Source of the DNA: Paulownia fortunei
Lineage: Eukaryota; Streptophyta; Magnoliopsida; Lamiales; Paulowniaceae
Assembly: GCA_019321725.1 (NCBI GenBank)
Contig: CM033106.1
Span: 23,806,965-23,870,964 of the forward strand
Length of the DNA stretch: 64,000 bases
Reading direction: 5' to 3'
In this document: positions 35,522-48,000 of the stretch, piece after piece
Layout: every line of letters begins with the position of its first letter
Numbering within the stretch: position 1 is the first letter of the stretch
The notes under the pieces: model-generated
What the model saw: the letters and a program-made list of their open reading frames with translations, nothing else
Told to the model about the DNA's origin: nothing
The model's database searches: none
Program-made: the position numbers and the translations under genes

Positions 35522-36280
35522 AGGTGCGATACAAAGATAATACATTTTGACGTTTCTGGATTTAGATATTATGTTTTGCTGGGCTTAGTTGCAACTGTTG
35601 TCTGTTTGAAAGCGTTGGATAAATTTATCTTGTTCCAATCCTCAGTGGAGTGACATACAGCCATATCTTCATGCTGTTTCATGGAGTTCTGATTTATTGC
35701 TGATTCAGAGTCAGTCACATGATATTGGAATATAGAATACCAGGCTGTCCAAAATATAGGAATTATGTTTGTTTTGGTTTTCAAGTCTCATTGTCATTCT
35801 CCCACAATAAAATTAAAACTATCTAATCTTCTCCCAAAATATTTCAAAACATCTTTATCATTACACTTCAAAATATATTTCCAAAATAATATCAAATACT
35901 ACACGTTTCCTATTAAATTTTCTCAATACATATTTATAGCCATTTTGTGGATGTTAATGTTTATTGAACTCTTATGCCAGCATCTACTCAGATAGTAATA
36001 TCTCTACAATTTCAGACGTCGTTCATGAGTTATTCGTCATTTCTACTAGGAGAGAGCATTATTTAACATAAATATAAGTATCATGTCTAAACAAAACCAT
36101 CATCCAACTAACCTCAAAAGCCTTTTATCTGTCCACTATGTATGGGTGGATGTTAGTCTTCTAATCTGTTCTGGATTGAGAATTACTGGCTATTTTCTTT
36201 CTGAAGGCTTTCTAGGCTGTTGCCACTTGCTTTTTCTGAACCTCAGTGGACTACGTTGCATTTTTTCTTAGAACTAAATT
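35522..36280. other. SAR1 3' region with a third MITE-like copy
   Basis: The stretch 35764 to about 35935 (TTATGTTTGTTTTGGTTTTC, CATTCTCCCACAATAAAA, CTTCTCCCAAAATATTTC) is clearly related to the intron 8 MITE of the dehydrogenase gene, though the right end is eroded. It lies about 240 bp after the SAR1 stop and may fall in the 3' untranslated region. No gene is seen. Confidence 0.6.
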
Positions 36281-36294
36281 GCGTTTTAAGGCTG

Positions 36295-36460
36295 TTGCCA
36301 TCCTCACCACCCAAAAAACACAAATCCGCCACCCCACCACCCGAAAACCCAGAACCCGCCACACCCACCACCCACAAACCCGAAATCTCGCTACCCCAGC
36401 CACTCAAAATCCCATAACCTGCCATCCCCACTATCCACAAACCCCAAATCCCGATTTTGT
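36295..36460. repeat. C/A-rich degenerate minisatellite
   Basis: Imperfect units of the type CCACCCNCAAACCCNNAATC/ACCCGCCA are repeated about seven times between 36305 and 36455. It gives spurious Pro/Thr-rich open frames on both strands. Confidence 0.75.
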
Positions 36461-36488
36461 GTGTGTGTCTGGGTGTGTATAAATATGT

Positions 36489-36546
36489 GCGTATAGGTGT
36501 ATCTCTCTCTCTATATATATATAGAGAGAGAGATACACCTATACGC
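36489..36546. repeat. Perfect 58-nt palindrome
   Basis: The left arm starts GCGTATAGGTGTATCTCTCT and the right arm is its exact reverse complement, ending GATACACCTATACGC. The arms are 29 bp with no loop, and the centre is a TATATATA tract between CT and GA runs. Confidence 0.93.
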
Positions 36547-37318
36547 GTGTGCTTTTCCTCTCAAAACTTAACAACCTAATGTTTTTGTGACGGTTGAAAC
36601 TATTTTTACAACAATTTTTTCTTTTTATGGGGCTATAAGTGAGTGCGGAACCAAGTGAAGATTGAATGTTGATTCTTGAATTTACTACGTGGAATCTGTA
36701 GTTTGTATCCAATGAAGCCTGTATTCATTTGGATTTCACCTTTTTTTTTACTTATTTAAAATATCGAAAACATATTAGTTGTACTCTTTCCAAATAAAAA
36801 ACTTCAATCATTTTTATTTTTTGAAAAAGGAGAAAAAAATGAAAGAACCTTACATTAAAATATAATTATCATAACTATATTCTTCTTTTTAAAATATCAA
36901 AATCAAACACATTTCTAAAAATTCTCATCTTTTTTTCTTCATATGGGAAAATAAATGGACTTTTATTTTCAACCTCATTTTACATTACTAAACCAGGTAC
37001 AATTTTTTTTTGAGACGAAAACTTGGAAATATTATTTTTACATCTAAAAAAATATTGAAAATGAAATCAAATAGACTCTATGTTCCCCTCCGTTTCTGCA
37101 AATAGCAGTTCATAAGTATATGGATATCTTGCTTCTTTCAAGCAGAAGATTTGAATTTTGGGCTATAGCAGGTTTAGTTATCATTGACACACAGAAATTA
37201 AAAAAAAAAAAGGAAAAAACAGAAACTGGGAACTTGTACAAAATAAAATCTCAAATATGTGTATTGGGACAACTCCCTTATATATCCATATTACATCGAA
37301 TCCTTGCAACAGGGCACT
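36547..37318. other. AT-rich spacer before the tRNA gene
   Basis: I see nothing gene-like. CAA triplets at about 37305-37310, just upstream of the tRNA, fit the usual plant tRNA start-site context. Confidence 0.5.
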
Positions 37319-37391
37319 GGGGATGTAGCTCAGATGGTAGAGCGCTCGCTTAGCATGCGAGAGGTACGGGGATCGATACCCCGCATCTCCA
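37319..37391 (+). tRNA. trnA-AGC: tRNA-Ala, anticodon AGC
   Basis: The 73-nt sequence folds as a cloverleaf. The acceptor stem pairs GGGGATG with CATCTCC (one G-T pair), the D stem is GCTC/GAGC, and the anticodon stem CTCGC/GCGAG holds loop TTAGCAT with anticodon AGC at 37352-37354. The T stem CGGGG/CCCCG holds loop ATCGATA. No intron and no encoded CCA, as expected for a nuclear gene. It has the G-T or G-U pair region near the acceptor end typical of tRNA-Ala; internal promoter boxes A (TAGCTCAGATGG) and B (GGGATCGATACC) are present. A short T run follows at about 37404, a possible Pol III stop. Confidence 0.97.
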
Positions 37392-38791
37392 TTGTGAGTT
37401 TCAGTTTTACACTTCTCCTCCTACTTCCACGGCAATGGGATTCAAGAGGGTGTTCTTTGCATCTTTTACTTTATTATCATTTTAAACCTTTAATTTTGAT
37501 TATATAAAGTTGTTATTCTTAATATTTTATAAGTTAAACTGGAATTTTCAGTTTAGTTGACCGAAATATTACTGAATTTCTTTTCTATTACTATATATGT
37601 AGAGCACTTTGAAAATATAGAGCATTTTGAGAGGTAGAATTTTCTAAGTATTTGAGAGCATTTTCCAAAAGGTATAGTGCATGAGCTTTGAAAAAAAATA
37701 TTGTTAGATTATATATATATATATATTAGTTTCTATTTATTCAATCTCTCTCTCTCAATTATATATTTACATCCAACAAGTAGGAGGTTTGCGAGGTTGC
37801 CCACACTAGCTAAGGGTTTGTGTAGACGGTGGGTGGAGAATTTACTGGTGTCGATGTCCTTGGGCATCGAAAGGGGTAGAGAGGTGGTTGTTATTAAAGA
37901 AGGAGCCAGAAAATGGATATATGAGGGTAAGATTTATTTATTTTAAAAAATATAGATAAAGAAGTATTTTTAAATTTTAAAGAAGAATAAATTTATAAAA
38001 TTTAATAAATCTTAATAAATTTTATAATAATTTAAAAATTTTATAAAGTTGAAAGGTCAGTCAGCACTGACAAACCAACTCTATCTCTAGTGGTGATGGT
38101 AATAATTGATGAGCTGTGTTGGTGGTGGCGGGAGGATTTGTTTTCTTGATTTGATTAGTTATTGTGTGTTTTTTTGCCGAATGTTAGATAAGTTTGGTTT
38201 AGGGGTACGTACAAGAGGGGGCATTATAATTCACAGCTCACTACAATCCAAATTAATTATAGGACAAATAGATTATTTAATTTACATTTTAAGGAGGTAA
38301 TTAATTAAAAAAAATAAGATTATACTAGTTACCTAATTTGTTGGCTACTTTTATATAAAAAATAAATGCAGTCCAAATGAGTCCAAGTTTGAATTTTCTA
38401 AATGTGAGCGATACATTGAACATGTGAAAATAAGGATTTTGAGAGATTATGACTCTACGGGTTCTCAATTGAGCAACCTAATTTGTATGCTTATTGATAT
38501 ACATTTGTAATTAATTAATTTATATATATATATAATTGAATTAGAAGATTCAAATTGTTTCTGTTCATTTTAACCACAAGCCCATGTGATCAGTGATCAT
38601 GCAATATTAAAAGTTACAATTCTTGTACTGCAGAGATTCTCCCAAGTTACAGGTGAAAAATGAAAAATCTGTTCTTAATTATGTAGTTTGGTACAATTAC
38701 ACACACAAATCAGAAATCAAGCTGATCAGCAAGAATCTTGTCACAAACACACATTCCCATCTTTTCTTTTTTTTTCTTTTACAGAACACTC
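37392..38791. other. Intergenic between tRNA-Ala and the dirigent gene
   Basis: AT-rich with short TA/CT microsatellites (about 37710-37757) and TA runs at about 38522-38533. No convincing gene. The last 200 bp or so is the probable 3' untranslated region of the minus-strand dirigent gene. Confidence 0.5.
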
Positions 38792-39592
38792 TCAGTAAGT
38801 AAGATGGACAGTGATCCTTAGCAATGTCTCAACACCATCAGCAACATGCTGACCAGCCGGAATGAGGGACCGAACCTCTGCAAATCCGCACGCATTCTTA
38901 AACTTTCCAGTCCCTCCAGTGACCGACAGGCGGGACAAGGTGCTGCCAATCTTGTAAACTCCAAAAAAATTGAGACTATCACCATATTCCCCCCCTTCCA
39001 TCATGGCTGTGAATGCCATCATCTGTGTAGATCCGTCTGCCGAGCTCGCCACATAAACCCCCTGTGCCTTGCCTAATTGCTGAGACCCCAACTCGGGAGC
39101 TGAGGTCAAGTAATCATCAATGACTGTAATTGTGCCAAAGCCAAGTCCCAAGCCATCAGGTCCCAATTGGGTGGTGCTAATTGTTTTGGCATTGTTGTTG
39201 TTGGCACCGTTGGGGACACCGGCAAAAGCTGTGCCTGCTAAGCCAGTACCTAGTGGGATGCCATTGGCATTTATGGTTGGAATTGCACCATTGGCATTTA
39301 TGGTTGGAATTGCACCATTGGCATTGGGAATGGCTACACCATCTTTCGGGGGTAGGAAGCCGAGTGGCCGAGCGAAGGGCACTTGGCCACTGTAAATGTT
39401 GCCCAATAAGCCGGTGATCGGTCTGGCTGTCGGGTTGCTCCCGCCTAGGATGTCGTGCATGTACAGCTCGAACGCCGGTACTTCTCCTGCTGCTGCTGCT
39501 GCAGGAGGATCAACTGCAGCAACCATTTTCGACCAAGTAATGGCTGCAAATAGCAATGCAAAGAAAATGGTTGCTGATGGTTGCTTGAACAT
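38792..39592 (-). CDS. Dirigent-like protein, intronless, 266 aa
   Basis: Dirigent proteins are secreted and steer coupling of phenolic radicals in the cell wall. The N-terminus is hydrophobic (residues 1 to about 26, ending VAA), a likely signal peptide. It is followed by an Ala-rich spacer and the dirigent start FELYMHDILGGSNPTARPIT. The second half holds the barrel motifs GTITVIDDYLT, GKAQGVYVASSADG and GGTGKFKNACGFAEVRSL, ending near the C-terminus in TLLRITVHLTY. Between the first strand and the barrel lies a Gly/Asn/Pro-rich linker with tandem NANGAIPTI units (about residues 92-112). The long linker and the FLPPKDGVAI tract resemble the ESB1/DIR10-like subgroup that acts in Casparian-strip lignin deposition; that assignment is inference. 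A TATA-like TATATAA lies at plus 39669-39675, about 77 bp upstream. Confidence 0.93.
   Translation of the reverse strand: MFKQPSATIFFALLFAAITWSKMVAAVDPPAAAAAGEVPAFELYMHDILGGSNPTARPITGLLGNIYSGQVPFARPLGFLPPKDGVAIPNANGAIPTINANGAIPTINANGIPLGTGLAGTAFAGVPNGANNNNAKTISTTQLGPDGLGLGFGTITVIDDYLTSAPELGSQQLGKAQGVYVASSADGSTQMMAFTAMMEGGEYGDSLNFFGVYKIGSTLSRLSVTGGTGKFKNACGFAEVRSLIPAGQHVADGVETLLRITVHLTY
39264..39330 (-). repeat. 27-bp coding tandem repeat in the dirigent gene
   Basis: The 27-bp unit at 39264-39290 is repeated exactly at 39291-39317, with a third partial unit to about 39333. It encodes the nine-residue NANGAIPTI repeats without breaking the frame. Confidence 0.95.
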
Positions 39593-41995
39593 TTTTGGAG
39601 GCTTTGTATGCTATTGTGACTATGATGTTTGTTTTCTGGATGTTGTGGTAATGGGGTTCAGAAATGAGTTATATAGAGAGAGAGTTGATCATATACTAAT
39701 TACATGGAGTTGTTGATGATGTCTTGTTGAAGTTGTTTAGGATAAGTGATTATTAATTTCTGCTACACTATTATTGCTATTTGAGGTTTGATTATTGATG
39801 ATTGTGATCAACACTTTGATTAATAATAATGCTCTTTTGCTCTCAAGTGTGGAGGGTACAACAAAACCATATATCAATGTACAAATAAACTACTATGAAA
39901 ACCAAAACCATGAATTGAGAGCCTGGCAGCCTTCAACCACTATTCAAAACAAGTATATGCAGAAGGAAAGACTCCAAGATTTAGTTGAATTATAAGATCA
40001 TAATTCTATACCAATTAATCATCAGTCTGTACTTTGTTTGAGATAAAAATTGCAGTTTCTGTACTAGTTGACCACTTCTTTTGCCACCATGAATACTTTC
40101 ATAAATAAAACTCATTGTTGCAATAAAAATTTGGAAAGCACTAAAATTCTTTCTTATATTAATTAATGACATCATTCAGTATATATATATATATATATCA
40201 AGATATCAAAAAAGAAAATTTAAGTAAGAATAATTCTATATGAAGACACGCATCTTTTATAAAGAGATCGCTACGAGAATAGAACTAAAATTAGTTCCAT
40301 TATTCATTATATGTCCATCATCCAAGTATAAAGAAAAATATAAAGTTACATGAGCAAATACAAAACTCAAATGGATTTTTATACAGAATATTGAAGCATC
40401 AGTCCAGTCTAGGGATCACATCTTCAGTTAATAAGCAAATTAAGTAACTTTATTCAGACAGAAGAACTGCCTAACAACATTCGTTATCAACCTTTGACAG
40501 GTTCGCCCTCGTATCAAACATATATGGTGCAAGTGTAGTTACTGCACAATTTCCATATAACTTCTGATTGGTAGATTACCATCCTTTTCTGATCTTAAAT
40601 TCATATTTTTAGCCTAACTTGTTAAAATATATTCATGAAAAAAAAACATAAAAAATGTGGGATATATACACAATCGGTGAAAAGAGAATTTTTATCAATA
40701 AAAAGTAAGGGCTTTCGCTATATAAAATAGTTTCTACTATGGTATTTCATAGTAGCAAGTAATAAGCTATGTGATGTCAAACCCCACCCAACATTATGGA
40801 AGGAAACAGTAATTAGGGCCTAACTGATACATTATCAAACTAAAAGGGCAAATTGTAAATTATGCGTTTTGATATTTTGCATTCGATATTATAGAGGGTT
40901 CATAGTATTTAATATACGAGCAATGCTATTCACCTTTTTTTTTTTTTTCACATTCCCTAATTTTAATGAACAATTATATTAATTAATTTACTTAAAAAGC
41001 AGTGTTTCAAAATTGAATCAATAATTAAATCGATTTTATTGTTGGTGGACGAATCGACTCAACCGTCAGTCCGATGAAAATTGATTATATATATATATAT
41101 ATATATATTATATTATATAAAATAATTTTGTAATAAATTAATTGTTATAACATTTCTCTAAAAATACCTACCCTACCAACATAGGTACTCTATTGAATGG
41201 GAAAATTGGTATTTTTTCTAAAAAATTTGATGACTGTTTTCATACAAGAAGGGTTAATTACACTTCATATCATGACCTAGATCACATTCACCCTCCTATA
41301 GCTTACCCAAGCTCAAAATGTAACAAAAACACCCCTCAAATTACCAATCAACCCTTAAAAAAGTTATCGGCATTACTTTTTCGCTGAAAGTTACAATACT
41401 ATCCTTTGATAATTAGTAGCAGTTCACATCCTAAAGTCTGAGTTGGTGCATAAACCCCCTTAAATGTTAAAAATGTACCAAAAACCCTACTAATTTTATC
41501 AACTATTAGGGTATCTATCTTTATATGTTGATATAGCATTAATCAATATCTGTTAATCAGCACGACGCAACCATAATCACTAGAGTAAATAATACATGGA
41601 AATAATAAAGTATATTTAGTGTAAGTGTAATATATAGTACTCCTTGTCACATTTTAATAAGTCTAGTTTGATTCAATATGAAGTAAATTCAAAAATTAAA
41701 AGTCGTTATCATTACACTATTAACTTTAAAAATAATAGTTGAAATATATTATTATTTTAATTAATAAAGGAAAATAAAAGTCCATTTTAAAAAGCGTCAT
41801 TTGAAACATTGACAAAAATAATATAAACAGTAAATTTTGTTGAGGAGTATATAGCATATATATATATATAGTATTTCACATAGTATAATATAAATACATT
41901 TAGGTTATGCGCATACAATTATATATACACAACATTACATACGTATATAATTTAATAGCAATTCTATCTATATGTATTAAACTAATAATTAACTA

Positions 41996-41999
<4 letters not shown>

Positions 42000-42031
<32 letters not shown>
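42000..42031. repeat. (TA)16 microsatellite
   Basis: An uninterrupted TA run is visible. Confidence 0.9.
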
Positions 42032-42036
<5 letters not shown>

Positions 42037-43298
42037 TGCAATAAAGATAAACATATTATCTGTAAAAAAAAACTAAATGTATAGTTTTATAAATAACTTA
42101 AAACTGGGACATATTATCTGTAATAATATATAATTGGTTGTAAAATATAGTTCTAATATAATATAATTTACAAATTTTAACCAAACTATATGCTGCATAA
42201 ACATTATGTAACATACATTGTTTGGGTTTTTTGCGTGCTCAATTTACTCCTGTAAAATTAGTTTTACAATTATTTGGACTTTGACATGGTAAATATGAGG
42301 ATTGTGAATTTTGAAGCTTCTAGATATTTCTAAACTATAATACAAAATTTAAGAATTTAACTTTTAAGTAAAATTGTACATGAAATCAAACAAATTAGAC
42401 TACTTTTTGGGGAGGAGAGTGTTTTCAATTATTACAAATCATCTATTTTAATTTTTGTGTTATATTTTATATTTTATATCATATATTCATGTGCATATAG
42501 TTAATGCTAAGTGTATATTTTATAAATAAACAATTATGACGTGCAATTTGAAATAAAATATTTAATTAAAACAAAAGATTCGAACTTGTTTACAACATAG
42601 GAGGGCTTGTTTAATTGCTTGAAGGATATCTTCTTCCAAATAACTTTTGTTGAATATCACATCGACTTCTTTCAATCAAAAAGATTCTCTAGCACGTCAA
42701 AACTATGAGTGTTTTTGTTACGTTTTAAACTTCAAGAGATAAACTGATTTGTGTCATATTTTAGGAATACAAAAAATTAATTAGCCCTGCTAAAAAATAT
42801 CTGTACAAACCAAATTATTTTTAAATAGTATAATTTTTACAAGTATGTCCATAAACATGTAAACAATATGTTATATTTTGCTTTCTTGACTTGATTATCA
42901 TTTTGAAGTGTATCGTATTGTTTTACTTTATATTTTCATTGTTTCAGGTGAATCTTTTGTAGTGCTCATTATGATTTTCACACCATAAGGCCTAAAACAT
43001 ATTAACAGCAAAATAAAAAAGAGTGGGCTAAATATATTTTATGAAAATAATAGTGACACCTAATGATTAAACAAGTACTACAAATTTGAATTACTAACCT
43101 CCAATATATATTAAAACAAATAAGAAATTATCTAAACATTACAATACTGCTATTTAAAAATTTGATTATAGTAATGAATAATTCACAACCATAAATTTAA
43201 GGTATTATTTTTTCAAAAAAAAAATGTAATACGGGACACGTGTAGGCTACATTTGGTTGCAATTTATAGAGACATTTTTCACTTTTAATTAGTAAAAA

Positions 43299-43385
43299 TA
43301 CCAAAATTTGTTTGTTATTCTCTATTATACCAAAATTTGTTTGTTTTCCTCAAGTGTACCAAAATTTGTTTGTTTTCCTCTAATT
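43299..43385. repeat. Three tandem 29-bp units
   Basis: TACCAAAATTTGTTTGTT starts at 43299, 43328 and 43357, each followed by a T/C-rich tail. Copies two and three are nearly identical. Confidence 0.9.
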
Positions 43386-45095
43386 TTCAGGAATAACACT
43401 ATTTTCAAACCCATTTTTTTAAAACTTTGTGCACCCTGTAGCAAAAAGCCTACAGTTCTTTTAAAAAAATTGTTATTATTATTTACTGAGAGAACACATT
43501 TTATAATTAATTTAAAAATAAATAAATAAAATATATATTGTATTTTAGTATGTCAAATCAATAAATCTATGTAATTGATCACCAATATATTTTTATTTTA
43601 TAAAAAAATAAAAGAAATATTAATATTTTCAATAACTTTCAAAAACAAATGTCACCGTATTGTATTACTTTTAGGGTTTATGATAATTCTTCTTCTCAAA
43701 TTTAACTATTTTAACACTTTATTCATTCAAAATAAATTTTAACTTAATCGTGTTGGCACTTTTCCTCTAAAAGTAAATTTTAAGTACTTTATCCCATTAC
43801 CTTAAACTTGTTATAGCACTTTGTCTCTTTTCAGATCAAATTTTCACCGAAATGTTATTCATTAACCACCATCCTATATTAAAATCGAGAAAAGAACATC
43901 GTAATTTTAAGGAGTAAAGTAGCAAAATAACTAAGTAAGAGGAGACAAAGTGATTAAAATTTACTTTTAAAAAATAAAATAATAAAATAATTAATTTAAA
44001 AGAATAAAATGTCATTTATCTTTACATTTATTGATAATTAAATTACATATCATGATAACATCCTATCATAATTCCAAGACTTAAAAATGCATTGAGTAAT
44101 GTCTAAGTGATTGACATAAAGTTTCTCCCTAAAATCAATCCAACTCTACCTTATTTCATGCCATCCAGCCAAATAGAGTTATAAAATATCAAATTATTTA
44201 ATATTATTATTTTATTTTATAAAATCACTGTAAATGTTTATAGACGCATTCAACTCCTCATAATTTATAAATCCATTTGAACACCCTAGTATATTATTGT
44301 TTTTCAGTAAAAATAATGGCGAAAAAAGCTGGTTAAAAAATAAAAAATAAATTATATACAAATTAATAGACTTATGAATTTAATATTAATATAAAATAAT
44401 TATTTGGAGCAAAAATATAATTTATTTTGATATTATTTTTATATGTATTGTACTATAAATTTTTAATACAAAAATTATTTTGTATTTATTTTTATATTAT
44501 TTAATTAATAATTATGACACAACTTAGAGATATATATTTAATAATATTTTATAATTTCATAAATTATTAAAATTGTATTTTTTATTTATTTGATATTTAA
44601 TTAATACTTATAAATAATTTTTACGTACTTTTTAGAATTTAATTAAATATTAATTTTTATGTGATTTTAGATTTTAATTAAATATTATAGATAAATTAAA
44701 TAAAATATTATTTATTAAAATATTAAATATAATACTTGTACTAAAAATTTAAACATTTCAATACAAAAATACAACTATTATCAATAAATTCAGAATGTGA
44801 CCAGAATATAAAACAATTTTTTAAAATTTTAAACTAACAAAACAAAACACGGTAACATGATCCAAGTTGGAAAATGAGAAATTTGATAGTTCTACTCAGT
44901 GGTCAGTACCGGTCTATGGCCGACTGCCTACCACTAATTTTTATTATTAAGATCCTTATTTTCCTCTACGCTTCGATTTTTCTTTTCTTCAGACCAGAGC
45001 AAATCCTAGAAAAAGTTACCCAGAATTATTGCTGAATTAATAGGGTTTTGTTGAAAGAATTTAGAAAAAATTTAAAATTTAATCATTTCATAAGT

Positions 45096-48000
45096 ATGAC
45101 GGTTCTGCTGAAGAAGAGAGTTCAGTTTCTGCTCTTTATTATTGGCGTCATTGCTCTCAGCATCACTGGTAACCCATTTTTCACCTTTCTTATGGATTTA
45201 TTGTTTAAGCATTTTTTATTTTGTTTTTCTCTCCCCCCTCCACCCATTATTTGTCTATGGAAGTGAATTAAATGAAGCGTTTGAATTGGGGAAGTTTCTA
45301 TCTTTTTTTCTTTTTTTTTGTGGGTTTATTTAGTTGTTTCTTTTGGTGGAGAATGATAATTTAGTTAATAGTTTAATTTATGCCCTAATTGGTTAATCTA
45401 AGCCTGATTGAAGTTGTTTTCTTTGAGGATTGGTATAGATATTGGAAGTTGATATAGGCATGTAGGAGTTAAATTGAAGTGAAATATTTGGAACCTTGTG
45501 TTTTGTATAAGACCTAAGGATGTTAGTACACTCCCTTTTAGATGCTGAATGGGCTTGTTCTTTTGAACTTAATGATTTACTGGTTTTAATTAAATGCAAG
45601 ACAGTGGATGTTTCAAGAATCCATCACCAGTGTAATTTTTGATCTGAGATTAAGAAAACTAGGTTTTACCTGCCTCGAGATATTGAGATATGCAATCAGT
45701 ATTTTCTCACGAATTCCTCTGTTTGGTTACTGAATAGCATTTTGCATGGGATGAGTATATGAATATAAGTCATAGTTGCTTGGATCATATTTATGCTCCC
45801 GCAAGTTATACATGAAGAAAACAATAATTTTGAGATACATTTGTTGGGAATTATGCTGATCATTGTAGTCATTTGCAGTATCAACGAGTGTTTGGCATTG
45901 TATTATAAGTATGATGTGACAATTAATCTGATGAACTGTGTTTTATATCTTTATTCAAAACTATTGGTATGATGATGGTAAAATATTGGCAATATGGCAC
46001 CAGAGGGACATAAGTAATTTGTTTCCAGCTGATGGACGAGAGACAAATTTTTGAATCAGTCTACAATCTCATAACTTACAGTAAAAATTTCATAGGGAAA
46101 TTTTGCGTTATAACCAGAAATTCAATAGTAGGTTAGGATTAGGGAAAATTGTGCATTTGAACATCATAGTTGCATGGAAGATAATTATCCTGATTTTAGC
46201 CACCAAAATTGGATAAAAGCTAGTCAATCCAGTTGAATTAAACAATCATTAGCTATCATTATACTCAAATACAAATCAGCTTAACTCTTGCTGGTCCATT
46301 TTCAGACTTTAAAGTGTTTTACAAGTTTTAGGTTCTTTTCTTATCTGAACCAGTACAAATAGAGTTTAGTGCCCTTGATAGAATTGTTCTCGAATGAGCT
46401 ACAAATAGAGTCAAGTGCCCTTGATTAGAGCTGTTCTTCTTGATTAGCTAATTTTATCCACTTCTGATGCTCTGTACATATTTGAACGACAGCTAACCAA
46501 CTTTGTCAAACAATGAGCCCCCTAAAGAAGATACCTAATAGTTGATGTGAAAGCAACATTGCAATTACCAGATTGAAAGGAGAAAGAGCATCATCAGGAC
46601 TTTGTATTATTCTTTGCTCTTGATGATTGAATCATAGACTCGTAGAACAAAATGCAGTATTTGCCATACAAAGCACCCTAGTCTCTCTATTTGGTATATG
46701 CTGGATTTTTTGAAATACAGCTTCTGTTTGCAAGATATTAGGCTTTGCAACAAAGCGCCAGTAGCCTGACATACAGCTATTTCAGCCCTAAAAGTTCCTT
46801 TAGAATCTTCAATGACTGCTTTGTTGAGGAAAACACATTCAAATCTATTGACCTCCTTGAGATGAGGTTGTGTTGCTTGAATTCCTGATGCCTCAGGCAG
46901 TTGTTAGATGGTACTCTTTTTGTTTGTGCAATGGGTCATACATCTGGTCCATTCCAACATCTTCAGTGTCCTGGGTTCCTGCATATTAGGAGGAAACCCA
47001 TTAAATGGGCTCTATACCTTGTTATTTATGAACAATTATTAAACTACATTAAGAGTGTTACATCCATTAATCTATACTAGAACAAGTGCAAAATGAGTGA
47101 ATTTTCTTAAGATATATTTATTATATTGGTTAAAGCATCAAGCAGACTCTGCATATAATTAATACTGGCCTTATATTCAACATGTTTCCTCCTCACAATA
47201 TGCTTTCCACAAATACTGCAGTGACCTCCATTACTCGAGCTTTATGTAAATCTTTTTTCATGAAAAGAATGTAGGCATTTTCAATGGGTTCTTTTACCTT
47301 ATTGTTAGTATCATCTGCTTTTCATCGGCTAGGCAAGTATTCCTGTTAAATTTATTTAATGGGCGTATAATCATGACAAGATCATTCCTGCTCCCAGCTC
47401 CAAAATGATTTATTCGAGACAATATCGGATTTTTCGAAGGACTATCTCTGGGTATTGTATAAGGAGTATATCACAACAGGCTGTGGCTATTGATCAACCA
47501 AATTAAACTACTCATCTCATTGCCTACTTCATCTCTACCAATACACCACCTTTGTTTCAAGAATACACATTCAATGTCAAGGTTCTAGGTTCAACTTCGA
47601 AACCTTCTTAAGTTTAGATGGCAGAAAATCAGGATTAGTGATAATTCTATGCTCTTGTGTACCTGAAGGCATTGATTTCACAATTTTTTTTCTTTATTTC
47701 AACTTTCCCACCAATGATAATTCATCCTTTAAGACATCTCCTTACAAACTAAACAGAATCACTCAGAATAAGCAGGTAAAACCTAACTATGGCTAGTCTT
47801 AAACTTGTTTCCTTCTTTCTGCAGTAAGAATTGTCTCCTACTCAGTAAGGAAAAGCATCTTGGGAACTTCAGCCGACCATTGTTTGTAAACTAAGATATT
47901 TCTTGTTTGTCGAGTGACTCAAGTCAATTTAACCTGAATAAATTGCTTATTTCCATGTGAATGGCCGAATCACTGTATGGATTATAGAACTAAACGCCTG

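Larger units (their letters stand above)
39593..45047. other. Long AT-rich intergenic region
   Basis: About 5.4 kb without a convincing gene. It holds TA microsatellites (about 40178-40198, 41088-41108, 41856-41870, 42000-42031), a 29-bp tandem array at 43299-43385, and a stretch at about 41250-41530 with lines such as GGGTTAATTACACTTCATAT and AAAAACACCCCTCAAATTA, resembling a class of short plant repeats. The dirigent promoter occupies the left edge. The upstream region of the next gene, with AGGGTTTTGTTGAAAG, lies at the right edge. Confidence 0.55.

Noticed and set aside
36220..36482. Pro/Thr-rich open frames on both strands
   Set aside because: They are generated by the C/A-rich minisatellite.
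37120..37507. Open frames running through the tRNA gene
   Set aside because: The sequence is a complete tRNA-Ala cloverleaf; the open frames are incidental.
38846..39716. Plus-strand open frames over the dirigent gene
   Set aside because: Shadows of the minus-strand dirigent coding sequence; the repeats HWHLWLELH-type come from the antisense of the 27-bp unit.
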